This document shows, piece by piece, positions 15,372 to 23,491 of a stretch of DNA of 50,681 bases. The stretch's first letter is position 1. Each line of letters starts with the position of its first letter. The notes below the pieces were generated by a model. That model was not told the origin of the DNA and searched no databases. It worked only from the letters and a program-made list of their open reading frames with translations. The stretch covers positions 1-50,681 of the forward strand of contig JBJHBG010000019.1 in assembly GCA_050485385.1 (NCBI GenBank), given 5' to 3'. Both the position numbers and the translations under genes were made by a program. This DNA comes from RECO01 sp050485385. Lineage in GTDB: Bacteria > Pseudomonadota > Alphaproteobacteria > Geminicoccales > Geminicoccaceae.

Positions 15372-16697
15372 TCAGCGGTAGGCGTGCAGGGTGCCCCGGT
15401 CGTCGAGCAGGATCAAGGTGCCTTGCGCGACGGCGGGGGCGAGCGTCACGCCGGAGGCGATGCTGCTGCGGCTCAACTCCGCCCCGGTGGCGGGCGAGAA
15501 CGCGATCAGCTCGCCTTGGGAACTGATTACCAGGAGACGGCCGCTCGCCAGGATCGGGCCCGTATAGTAGATGCGCCCGCTATCCGGGTCGTCCTCGCGG
15601 CGGAAGCGCGGGAGTTGCGTCGCCCAACGGATCCGTCCGCTCGCCATGTCGAGGGCCGTGACTTCCGCCTGGGTGGTGACGACGAACACCGCGTTACCCG
15701 CCACCCACGGCGTCTCGGCGGTCATCAACTGCTGGTCCCAAAGACGCTGGCCGCTCGGGATGTCGATCGCCGCGATCTCGCCGCCGTGACCGGCGACGAT
15801 GGCGCGCCCCTCGGGGTCGATCACCGGGGCCGCCCGGATGTCGGCGATGGCGGAAAGGGCCGCCGTGCGCAAGGGGCGCGTGACGGAATCGAGCCACACG
15901 GGGGCACCGTTCTCCAGCATCAGCGCGAACACCTCACCCGACGAATAGGGGGCAATGACGGCACCGCCGGCGGTTGCCGGCGACGCACCGCCCAAGATCG
16001 CCGAGATCTCGGCGAAGCCCTGATGCGCCCAGATCACGCCGCCGCCGACGGCGTCGAGGGCCAAGGTCTGGTTGTCGGCGGTGGTGACCAGGACGATGCG
16101 CCCGGCGATGGTCGGCGCGGCGCGGATCGGCACGCCGAGTTCGGTCGTCCAGATGACCTCGCCGGTGGCCGCATCGAGACCGGCCACCACGCCGGACGCG
16201 TTGGCGACGAACACGCCGCCGCCGGCGGCGGCGATCCCGGCGCCCAGCCGGCGGTCGCTCGAAATGCGGAAGCTGCGACGCCAGACCCGCTGACCGTTCT
16301 CCAGGCGGAAGGCGGAGACGTCGGCATTGGCGTCGGCGGCGAAGACCAGCCCGCCGTCGACCACCGGCGGTCCGGTAAGCCGGCTGGTGGTGCTGTTGCC
16401 GCGACCGACATTGGCCGACCACGCCCGCCGCGTCGGTCCCTCGAAGGTGACGTGGGAAAGGCTGTGACTGGCGCTGCCGCCGATCTGCGGCCAGTCGGGG
16501 TTGCTCTGGGGCGGCGGCAGGGTCAGCGGCGCTCCGGCCAAGGCCGGATCCGCCTCCAGCCCCGTCTCCAGGAGCAGCACCGGCCGACGCTCGCCGGGCA
16601 GCGGCGGCTCCTCCGGCGTGCCCCACCAGCCTAAGCCGCAGCCGGCGAGCCCGAGCACGAGGGCGAGGCTAGCCCCTGTACGGTGCCATCGCCTCAC
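15372..16697 (-). CDS. bamB: Outer-membrane assembly lipoprotein BamB (PQQ-like beta-propeller)
   Basis: A lipoprotein partner of BamA in folding outer-membrane proteins. The GTG start at 16697 overlaps the stop of the upstream gene (GTGA). A lipoprotein signal with lipobox LAGC is seen at about residues 17-20. The body is built of repeated propeller blades with the pattern V-xx-LDAATGEVIW, GLVFAADANADVSAF, LDMASGRIRWATQ and AFSPATGAEL. The length is 441 residues, longer than the ~390 of E. coli, because of an N-terminal proline-rich extension. Position between a yfgM-like gene and der matches the classical cluster. Confidence 0.92.
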   Translation of the reverse strand: MRRWHRTGASLALVLGLAGCGLGWWGTPEEPPLPGERRPVLLLETGLEADPALAGAPLTLPPPQSNPDWPQIGGSASHSLSHVTFEGPTRRAWSANVGRGNSTTSRLTGPPVVDGGLVFAADANADVSAFRLENGQRVWRRSFRISSDRRLGAGIAAAGGGVFVANASGVVAGLDAATGEVIWTTELGVPIRAAPTIAGRIVLVTTADNQTLALDAVGGGVIWAHQGFAEISAILGGASPATAGGAVIAPYSSGEVFALMLENGAPVWLDSVTRPLRTAALSAIADIRAAPVIDPEGRAIVAGHGGEIAAIDIPSGQRLWDQQLMTAETPWVAGNAVFVVTTQAEVTALDMASGRIRWATQLPRFRREDDPDSGRIYYTGPILASGRLLVISSQGELIAFSPATGAELSRSSIASGVTLAPAVAQGTLILLDDRGTLHAYR

Positions 16698-17371
16698 CCG
16701 GAGACGCTCCCCGCGCCCGGCTCGCCTTCGATGGCGGACAGGAGTTCCCGCACGCGTACCCGCATGTATTGCGGGGTCCCGTCGTCCTCCAGGATGTCGC
16801 GCAGGGTGGCCACCGCCTCGCTGCGTTCTCCGGCCCGCAACTGCGCCGCCGCGACGAGTTCGCGGGCGGTGTGGCGCCAGGGGCTGGTCGCCGTGTACGG
16901 CCGCAGTTCGGCCAACACCGTGTCGGGTGCCAGGGTATCGGCGCGGGCGGCGATCGCCAGGATGCGGGCGAGGTCGCGGTAGAGATCGGGGGTGTTGCGG
17001 TCGTCGGCCACGTCGTCCAGAAGCTGGAGCGCCGTTTCCCGGTCGCCGTTCGCCGCGAGGATCTGCGCCGCGGTCATCCGCGCCACCAAGGCGTAGCCGG
17101 TGCGCGCATCGTCACCCACCGCCCTCAGCGCCTCGGCGGCCGTCACCGGCTGGCCGCGGCCTTCCTGCAAGGCGCGATCGAAGGCGAGCGCGTCGCGCTC
17201 GCGGCGGGTCTCGTCCAGATAGCCCCAAACGACCCAGCCCGCGGTGCCGGCGACCAGCGCCAAGGCGGCGGCGACGATCAAAATCCCGTAGCGCTTCCAA
17301 ATGGCGGTCATGCGGTCGCGCCGCAGATCCTCGTCGACCTCGCGGATGAATGCGTCGGAATTGTGAGCCAC
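16694..17371 (-). CDS. YfgM-like membrane-anchored TPR protein
   Basis: A 225-residue inner-membrane protein with its TPR domain outside the cytoplasm. It corresponds to the YfgM/DUF2133-type partner of SecYEG and periplasmic chaperones. The cytosolic start (GTG at 17371) is charged (IREVDEDLRRDRMTAIWKRY). One transmembrane helix follows (GILIVAAALALVAGTAGWVV, residues about 29-48), then helical repeats such as RMTAAQILAANGDRETALQL and ARELVAAAQLRAGERSEAVA. It is the first gene of the yfgM-bamB-der unit. The family call rests on architecture and position rather than on strong sequence motifs. Confidence 0.85.
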   Translation of the reverse strand: MAHNSDAFIREVDEDLRRDRMTAIWKRYGILIVAAALALVAGTAGWVVWGYLDETRRERDALAFDRALQEGRGQPVTAAEALRAVGDDARTGYALVARMTAAQILAANGDRETALQLLDDVADDRNTPDLYRDLARILAIAARADTLAPDTVLAELRPYTATSPWRHTARELVAAAQLRAGERSEAVATLRDILEDDGTPQYMRVRVRELLSAIEGEPGAGSVSG

Positions 17372-17488
17372 CTGGACCAGCCTTCGTCGTTGGGTGCGCC
17401 GCTTGCATTTGGCGTCGTCGGGTTGGTATGCAACCGGAGCCGCGATGGCAAGCCGTCGCGACGTCGGCGGTCACGCGCGGGGAGTGCC

Positions 17489-18061
17489 ATGAATCGGCTG
17501 TTCGTCGCCCTCGATCTCCCCCGCTACGTCAAGGACTCGATGGCGGTCATGCAGCAGGGCCTGCCCGACATGCGGTGGGTCGACCCCGACATGCTGCATC
17601 TGACGCTCGTCTTCCTCGGCGAGGTCGACCGGCCGACGTTCATGGAGGCGATGCATGCGCTCGCGGGCGTCGAGGTGCGGCCGTTCGAGGTCGAACTGGC
17701 CGGCATCGGCTTTTTCCCGAGCAAGGGGACGCCGCGGCAGATCTGGGCGGGGGTGCGGGCGCAGCCCGAATTGGAGCGCCTGCAACGCCGTGTGCTGCGG
17801 GCGCTCGCCGACGTCGACGTCGTGCCGGAGCGGCGCCGCTTCGTCCCCCACGTCACCTTCGGCCGGCTGCGCTTGCCGCCGCCCGAACCGCGGCTCCAGG
17901 CCTTCCTCCAGCGGCACGCCCTGTTCCGCCTGGAGCCGTTCCCCGTCTCGGACTTCCATCTCTATTCGAGCTGGCTCGGCGCCGGCGGCGCCCACTACGA
18001 GATCGAGGCCAGCTACGAGCTGGTGCCGGGGACGACGATGGACCGTGCCGCCCATCGCTGA
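17489..18061 (+). CDS. thpR: RNA 2',3'-cyclic phosphodiesterase (2H family)
   Basis: A 2H-phosphoesterase (ThpR/LigT) that opens 2',3'-cyclic phosphates on RNA. The ATG at 17489 sits four bases after GGGGAG, a strong ribosome site. The 190-residue protein begins MNRLFVALDLPRYVKDSM. The two catalytic H-x-T/S-x motifs are HLTLVFLGEVD near residue 37 and HVTFGRLRL near 124, the expected ~85 residues apart. It is divergent from the yfgM-bamB-der unit and is followed by a 160-base spacer with no obvious signal before the SulP gene. Confidence 0.93.
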   Translation: MNRLFVALDLPRYVKDSMAVMQQGLPDMRWVDPDMLHLTLVFLGEVDRPTFMEAMHALAGVEVRPFEVELAGIGFFPSKGTPRQIWAGVRAQPELERLQRRVLRALADVDVVPERRRFVPHVTFGRLRLPPPEPRLQAFLQRHALFRLEPFPVSDFHLYSSWLGAGGAHYEIEASYELVPGTTMDRAAHR

Positions 18062-18223
18062 CGGTCGGATTGCACGCCGCCTGCGACGTTGGTAGGAGAG
18101 GCTTCGAGGCGAGGTCGAGACGGGACGAACCCGAAGCTCGCGTCGCCCTGGTGACGTTCGAACGGTTGTCGCTGCTGGACCCTGCACCCACCAACCGGAG
18201 CGACACCTCTGCTGTACGACCGG

Positions 18224-19699
18224 TTGATCCGTCTCCGAACCGAATGGTTCGGCAATGTGCGTTGCGACCTCCTTGCCGGTCTCGTGGTGGCGCTCGCCCT
18301 CATCCCCGAGGCCATCGCCTTCTCGCTCATCGTCGGCGTCGACCCCAAGGTGGGGCTCTACGCCTCGTTCTCGATCGCGGTCATCACCGCGATCGCCGGC
18401 GGCCGGCCGGGGATGATCTCGGCGGCGACCGCCGCCACCGCCGTGCTCTTCGTCTCGCTGGTGCACGACCATGGGCTCGAGTACCTGTTCGCCGCCACCA
18501 TCCTCGCGGGGCTCCTCCAACTCGTGGGCGGTTTCCTCCGGGTCGGCCGGGCCATGCGGTTCGTTTCGCGCTCGGTGATGACCGGCTTCGTCAACGCGCT
18601 GGCCATCCTCATCTTTCTGGCACAGATACCCGAGCTGGTGGGCGTACCTCCCGCCACCTACGCACTGGTGGCCCTCGGCCTCGCGATCCTCTACCTGCTT
18701 CCGAAGATCACGCGGACGATCCCCTCGCCCCTGGTCTGCATGGTGGTGATCGGCGGCATCGTCGCCGTGGCCGGCCTCGACGTGCGCACCGTCGGGGACA
18801 CGGGGCCATTGCCGACCGCGCTCCCCACGTTCCTCCTGCCGGACGTCCCGCTGACGTTCGCGACGCTGCTGATCATCCTGCCCTACTCGGCAGCCGTCGC
18901 TGCGGTCGGCCTGCTGGCATCGCTGATGACGGCGTCGATCGTCGACGAGCTGACGGACACCACCAGCAACCGCACGCGCGAATGCGTCGGGCAGGGCGTC
19001 GCCAACACCGTCACCGGCTTCTTCGGTGGTATGGCCGGCTGCGCCATGATCGGCCAGTCGATCATCAACGTGAAGTCCGGCGGGCGCGGCCGGCTCTCCT
19101 GCTTCGCCGCCGGCGCGTTCGTCTTGATCTTCATCGTCGTCCTGGCCGACGTCCTGGTGGCGATCCCCATGGCAGCGCTGGTCGCCATCATGATCATGGT
19201 CTCGATCGGTACCTTCAGTTGGGCGTCGCTCGCCAAATTGAAGACGCACCCGGCCAGCTCCAGCATCGTCATGGTCGCCACCGTCGTCGTCGTCGTGCTC
19301 ACCCATAACCTCGCCATCGGCGTGCTCGTCGGCGTGCTCCTGTCGGCGCTCGTCTTCGCGTGGAAGATCGCGCAGATCTTCCGCGTCACCTCGCATCTCT
19401 CGGCGGACCGGCGCGAGCGGACCTACGTCGTGGAAGGCCAGGTGTTCTTCGCCTCGGTCGAGGACTTTCTTGCCGCCTTCGATTTCCGCGAGGCGTTGGA
19501 CAAGGTCATCATCGACGTCACCCGCGCGCACGTCTGGGACGTTTCCAGCGTCGCTGCCTTCGACATGGTCGTGCTCCGATTCCGCCGCGAAGGGGCCGAC
19601 GTCGTGATCGTCGGCATGAACGCGGCGAGCGAGACCATCGTCGATCGGGTCGGGGTCAGCGACAGGCCCGAGGCCCTCGACCGGCTGATGGGGCCTTGA
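18224..19699 (+). CDS. SulP-family inorganic anion transporter with STAS domain
   Basis: A multi-pass inner-membrane anion carrier; SulP members move sulfate, bicarbonate or dicarboxylates. It has 491 residues. Helix 1 carries DLLAGLVVALALIPEAIAFS, the SulP signature, then GGRPGMISAATAATAVLF. The C-terminal STAS domain (about residues 400-485) includes VIIDVTRAHVWDVSSVAAFD. Start choice is uncertain: TTG at 18224 has no close ribosome site, while an in-frame CTG at 18209 lies eight bases after GGAG and would add five residues (LLYDR). It is followed after 13 bases by a universal-stress gene, then pta-ackA. The substrate is unknown; bicarbonate or sulfate are the likeliest by family. Confidence 0.88.
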   Translation: MIRLRTEWFGNVRCDLLAGLVVALALIPEAIAFSLIVGVDPKVGLYASFSIAVITAIAGGRPGMISAATAATAVLFVSLVHDHGLEYLFAATILAGLLQLVGGFLRVGRAMRFVSRSVMTGFVNALAILIFLAQIPELVGVPPATYALVALGLAILYLLPKITRTIPSPLVCMVVIGGIVAVAGLDVRTVGDTGPLPTALPTFLLPDVPLTFATLLIILPYSAAVAAVGLLASLMTASIVDELTDTTSNRTRECVGQGVANTVTGFFGGMAGCAMIGQSIINVKSGGRGRLSCFAAGAFVLIFIVVLADVLVAIPMAALVAIMIMVSIGTFSWASLAKLKTHPASSSIVMVATVVVVVLTHNLAIGVLVGVLLSALVFAWKIAQIFRVTSHLSADRRERTYVVEGQVFFASVEDFLAAFDFREALDKVIIDVTRAHVWDVSSVAAFDMVVLRFRREGADVVIVGMNAASETIVDRVGVSDRPEALDRLMGP

Positions 19700-19712
19700 G
19701 GGGGGCCGTGGC

Positions 19713-20564
19713 GTGACGCACGTGCTGGCACTGATCGACGGCTCCGTCTATTCCGAGAGCGTCTGCGACCTCGCCGCCTGGGCGGCCGGCCGCACGCAGG
19801 CGACGGTGGAATTGCTGCACGTGCTCGGCCGGCGCCAAGGATCGAGCGCGCCGGACTACAGCGGCAGCCTACAAGTGGGCGCGCGGCGCAAGCTCCTGGA
19901 GGACATCGCCAGCCTCGACGAGCAGCGGGCCAAGCTGGCGCTGCGGCGCGGCCGGCTGATCCTGGAGGAGGCCGCCGCCCGCATGTCGGTGGCGGGCGTG
20001 CCGGACGTCGTCACCAATCTCCGCCACGGCGACTTCGCCGAGACGCTGCACGCGTTCGAGAAGAACGCTGACGTGGTGGTCATCGGCAAGCGCGGCGAGG
20101 CCGCCGACTTCGCCAAGCTGCATCTGGGCTCGAACCTGGAGCGGGTGGTGCGGGCCAGCTCGAAGCCGATGCTGCTGGCCGCGCGCGCCTTCACCGAGCC
20201 CCGGACCTTCATGCTGGCCTACGACGGCGGGCCGAGCGCCGACAAGGCGGTGGCGCACATCGCCCAGGGCAAGCTCCTGTCCGGCATGGAGGGCCACCTC
20301 GTGACCGTCGGCGCGCCGACGTCCGGCAGCGATGCCAAGCTGGACGAAGCGGCGAACGATCTGCGCGCCTTCGGCTACGTCGTTCACACCCACCGGGTCC
20401 AGGGCGAGCCCGAGAAGGCGATCGCGACGCTGGTCGAGGACTTGGGAGTAGGCGTCCTCGTCATGGGCGCCTACGGCCACAGCCGCATCCGCACCCTGAT
20501 CATCGGCAGTACGACCACGCAGATGATCCGCGCCTGCCGCATCCCGCTGCTCCTGTTCCGCTGA
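19713..20564 (+). CDS. Tandem-domain universal stress protein
   Basis: A cytosolic protein of 283 residues made of two UspA-like halves. The first half starts VTHVLALIDGSVYSESVCDL and ends SNLERVVRASSKPMLLAAR. The second starts RTFMLAYDGGPSADKAVAHI and ends with the nucleotide-binding consensus VMGAYGHSRIRTLIIGSTT near residue 255. The first half has only part of the G-2x-G-9x-G motif (GKRGEAADFAKLHLGSNLE), so ATP may bind mainly in the second half. The GTG start is placed after TTGAGGGGGG. The tight spacing to the SulP gene suggests one transcript. Usp proteins of this class are linked to stress and energy limitation; the exact role is unknown. Confidence 0.9.
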   Translation: MTHVLALIDGSVYSESVCDLAAWAAGRTQATVELLHVLGRRQGSSAPDYSGSLQVGARRKLLEDIASLDEQRAKLALRRGRLILEEAAARMSVAGVPDVVTNLRHGDFAETLHAFEKNADVVVIGKRGEAADFAKLHLGSNLERVVRASSKPMLLAARAFTEPRTFMLAYDGGPSADKAVAHIAQGKLLSGMEGHLVTVGAPTSGSDAKLDEAANDLRAFGYVVHTHRVQGEPEKAIATLVEDLGVGVLVMGAYGHSRIRTLIIGSTTTQMIRACRIPLLLFR

Positions 20565-20593
20565 CACCGGCGCGCGAGCGCCCTTCGAGCACG

Positions 20594-20622
20594 TTGACAC
20601 TCCAAGGCGTGTCCGCCATCTG
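20594..20622 (+). promoter_or_regulatory. Possible promoter ahead of pta-ackA
   Basis: A consensus -35 hexamer TTGACA at 20594-20599 is followed after 17 bases by CATCTG, a weak -10. It lies in the 82-base gap before pta, whose start is preceded by GGGAGACCAGGT. The -35 match is good and the -10 poor. Confidence 0.3.
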
Positions 20623-20646
20623 CGGCCAAACCCAGGGAGACCAGGT

Positions 20647-21588
20647 ATGTCGCGACCGCCGCGCGAGAAGTACGAGCGCCTGATCCGTGCGGTCGCCGCA
20701 CTGCCGCCGATCTCGACGGCGGTGGCCCACCCCTGCGAGGCTTCCGCGCTGGAGGGTGCGGTCGACGCCGCGAAGATGGGCATGATCATCCCGATTCTGG
20801 TCGGCCCGCGCGACCGGATCGAGGCCGTCGCCGAGGCTGCGGGCCTGGACATATCGCCTTACGAGGTCGTCGACGCTCCGCACAGCCACGCCGCCGCCGA
20901 ACGGGCGGTGGCCCTGGTGCGCGAGGGACGCGCCGAGATGCTCATGAAGGGCTCGCTGCATACCGACGAGCTGATGGCCGCCGTCGTGGCGCGGGAAACC
21001 GGCCTCAGGACCGAGCGGCGGATCAGCCACTGCTTCGTTTTGGACGTGCCGAGCTATTCCAAGCCCCTGATCGTCACCGACGCCGCGATCAACGTGTTCC
21101 CGACGCTCGTCGACAAGGTCGACATCACCAAGAACGCCATCGAGCTGGCGCATGCGCTGGGGATCGAGCGGCCGAAGGTGGCGATCATGTCGGCGATGGA
21201 GACGGTCAACCCCAAGGTGCCCTCGACGCTCGAGGCTGCGGCCCTGTGCAAGATGGCCGACCGCGGCCAGATCACCGGCGGCGAGTTGGACGGTCCGCTC
21301 GCCCTCGACAACGCCATCGATCCCGAGGCCGCGCGCATCAAGGGCATCATCAGCCCGGTCGCCGGCCATGCCGATATCCTGGTGGTGCCGGACCTCGAGG
21401 CCGGCAACATGCTGGCGAAGAGCCTCACCTTCATGGCCGACGCCGACAGCGCCGGGCTGGTGCTCGGCGCGCGGGTGCCGATCACCCTCACCAGCCGCGC
21501 CGACAGCGTGCAGAGCCGGCTCGCGTCCTGCGCCGTCGCCGTGCTGGTGGCGCATCACCGGCGCAACCATCCCGAGAAGGCCGTCTGA
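20647..21588 (+). CDS. pta: Phosphate acetyltransferase (short PTA/PTB type)
   Basis: Interconverts acetyl-CoA and acetyl phosphate. The 313-residue form is the short PTA/PTB enzyme without the N-terminal DRTGG/BioD-like part of enteric Pta, and without the MaoC hydratase domain found in some relatives. Motifs are AAKMGMIIPILVGPRDRIEA near residue 40, AEMLMKGSLHTDELMAAVV near 98, LIVTDAAINVFPTLVDKVDI near 140, VAIMSAMETVNPKVPSTLEA near 180 and DILVVPDLEAGNMLAKSLTF near 247. It is one base upstream of ackA. Acetyl is the expected acyl group because acetate kinase follows, but butyryl or propionyl cannot be excluded. Confidence 0.92.
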   Translation: MSRPPREKYERLIRAVAALPPISTAVAHPCEASALEGAVDAAKMGMIIPILVGPRDRIEAVAEAAGLDISPYEVVDAPHSHAAAERAVALVREGRAEMLMKGSLHTDELMAAVVARETGLRTERRISHCFVLDVPSYSKPLIVTDAAINVFPTLVDKVDITKNAIELAHALGIERPKVAIMSAMETVNPKVPSTLEAAALCKMADRGQITGGELDGPLALDNAIDPEAARIKGIISPVAGHADILVVPDLEAGNMLAKSLTFMADADSAGLVLGARVPITLTSRADSVQSRLASCAVAVLVAHHRRNHPEKAV

Positions 21589-21589
21589 G

Positions 21590-22786
21590 ATGGCGGACGC
21601 CATCCTTGTCCTGAATGCCGGCTCCTCCAGCCTGAAGTTCACGACGTTCCGGCTCGCCGCGGGCGGGCGGCTCGCGGTGGAGGTCAGCGGCATTCTCGAG
21701 GAACTTTCGGGTGCCGCGAAGTTCCGGGCGAAGGATGCGCGCGGCGACCTCGCCGACGAGCATGGCTGGTCGAAGGACGCAGCTCCCGGCCACGCGGGCG
21801 CCCTCGCCTTCCTGTTCGACTGGCTCGCCGGCTTCCGGGCGACGACCCGGATCGTCGCCGTCGGCCACCGCGTCGTCCACGGCGGCACCGAGTTCGCCGC
21901 TCCCGTCCGCATCGATGCCGACGTCCTCACCGCCCTCGACCGCTACGTGCCGCTGGCGCCCTTGCATCAGCCGCACAACCTGAAGCCGATCCGCGTCATC
22001 GCCGAGCGTATGCCCGACCTGCCGCAGATCGCCTGTTTCGACACGGCCTTCCACCGCACGGCGCCGGCCCTCGCCCAGGCCTTCGCCTTGCCCAAGGCGA
22101 TCGCCGAGCGGGGCGTGCGTCGCTACGGCTTTCACGGTCTCTCCTACGAGTACGTCGCCTCGGTCCTCGGCGACGACGACCCGCAGGCGGCGGCCGGCCG
22201 CACGGTGGTGCTGCACCTCGGCAACGGCGCGAGCGGTTGTGCCATGCAGGGCGGCAACAGCGTCGCCAGCACGATGGGCTTCACCGCGGTCGACGGGTTG
22301 ATGATGGGGACCCGCACCGGCGCGCTCGATCCGGGCGTCGTGCTCTACCTCATGGACGAGTTGCGGATGGACGCCCGCGCCATCGAGACGCTGCTCTATC
22401 GCGAGTCTGGCCTCCTGGGCGTCTCCGGCCTGTCCAGCGACATGCGCGTACTCCTGGCCAGCGACGATCCGAACGCGAAACATGCCGTCGACCTCTTCGT
22501 CTACCGCATCGCCCGCGAACTGGGCTCGCTGGCGGCGGCGCTCGAGGGGCTCGATGCGGTGGTCTTCACCGCCGGCATCGGCGAGCACGCGGCACCGGTG
22601 CGCGAGGCGGTGCTCCGCCGCAGCGCCTGGCTGGGACTCGATCTCGACGAAGCGGCCAACGCCAAGGGCGGTCCCCGCATCACCACGGCGTCGAGCAAGG
22701 TCCGCGCGTGGGTGATCCCCACCAACGAAGAGCTGATGATCGCCCGCCACTGCCGCGACGTCGTCGCCGGTGGTGCTGCCGCCTGA
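21590..22786 (+). CDS. ackA: Acetate kinase
   Basis: Makes ATP and acetate from acetyl phosphate, or the reverse. The 398 residues are full length. The start motif ILVLNAGSSSLKF and the second signature GHRVVHGGTEF near residue 84 are intact, as are CFDTAFH near 148, YGFHGLSYEYV near 182, LGNGASGCAMQGGNSVASTM near 208 and FTAGIGEHAAPVRE near 325. It pairs with pta and, upstream, with a SulP carrier and a Usp protein. Together they could release or recover acetate under stress. I see no phosphoketolase gene, which often accompanies such clusters. Confidence 0.97.
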   Translation: MADAILVLNAGSSSLKFTTFRLAAGGRLAVEVSGILEELSGAAKFRAKDARGDLADEHGWSKDAAPGHAGALAFLFDWLAGFRATTRIVAVGHRVVHGGTEFAAPVRIDADVLTALDRYVPLAPLHQPHNLKPIRVIAERMPDLPQIACFDTAFHRTAPALAQAFALPKAIAERGVRRYGFHGLSYEYVASVLGDDDPQAAAGRTVVLHLGNGASGCAMQGGNSVASTMGFTAVDGLMMGTRTGALDPGVVLYLMDELRMDARAIETLLYRESGLLGVSGLSSDMRVLLASDDPNAKHAVDLFVYRIARELGSLAAALEGLDAVVFTAGIGEHAAPVREAVLRRSAWLGLDLDEAANAKGGPRITTASSKVRAWVIPTNEELMIARHCRDVVAGGAAA

Positions 22787-22801
22787 CACCCCGGTAGCGC
22801 C

Positions 22802-23470
22802 ATGCTCGTCGATCTCCTCAAGGCTTTCGGTCACCTCGGCGACGCGCGGGTCGCCCGCGTCCTGGCCAAGGCGGTAGCGGCTACGCTCGTCCTGCTGGGC
22901 GGGCTCGTCGCCCTCGTCGCCGGCCTCACCCATTGGCTGGTCGCCACCGGCATCGGCTGGCTCGACCCGCTGTTGCCCTGGGTTTCCGGCGCGGGCGCGC
23001 TGATCGTCGCGGTGCTGCTCACGCCCCTCGCGGCGATGGCCGTGCTCGGCCTGTTCGTCGACGAGGTGGCGGACGCGGTCGAGGCCCGCGCCTACCCCGC
23101 CTGGCCGCCGGCGCGGAGCCTCGGGCTCGTCGAGGGGGCGTGGATGGGCCTCCGACTCCTGGCGCTTGCCGCCGTGCTGAACCTGCTGGCCCTGCCCTTC
23201 TACCTGCTACTGCCCGCCATAAACCTCGTGCTTTACGTTCTTTTGAACGGCTATCTACTTGGCAGAGAATATTTTTTGACGGTCGCCGTTCGACGCACGC
23301 CGCGCCCCGCCGTGCCCCTTCTCTACCGCCAGCATCGGGGCCGGCTGACGCTCGCCGGCATGGCCTTGGCCCTCGTCGCCCTCGTGCCCATCCTGAACCT
23401 GACCGTTCCGGTCGTCGGCACCGCCTTCATGGTCCACCGCTATGCCAAGCTCCAGCCAGCCGGGGGATGA
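22802..23470 (+). CDS. EI24/CysZ-like membrane protein
   Basis: A 222-residue inner-membrane protein with about five or six hydrophobic helices. It begins MLVDLLKAFGHLGDARVARV, the usual EI24-domain start, and has LLPAINLVLYVLLNGYLLGR and VPILNLTVPVVGTAFMVHRY, the two most conserved blocks. EI24/CysZ proteins include a sulfate permease in E. coli; most others are uncharacterised. A SulP carrier lies 3 kb upstream, but a shared sulfate role is only a guess. Local base use around 23,220-23,285 is AT-richer than the rest of the gene (see findings). The start lacks a strong ribosome site. Confidence 0.85.
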   Translation: MLVDLLKAFGHLGDARVARVLAKAVAATLVLLGGLVALVAGLTHWLVATGIGWLDPLLPWVSGAGALIVAVLLTPLAAMAVLGLFVDEVADAVEARAYPAWPPARSLGLVEGAWMGLRLLALAAVLNLLALPFYLLLPAINLVLYVLLNGYLLGREYFLTVAVRRTPRPAVPLLYRQHRGRLTLAGMALALVALVPILNLTVPVVGTAFMVHRYAKLQPAGG

Positions 23471-23491
23471 GGAATGCCCCGCGCCGCAGAT

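Noticed and set aside
17471..19531. 686-residue minus-strand frame opposite thpR and SulP
   Set aside because: His/Asp/Arg-rich mirror of SulP codons; no motif.
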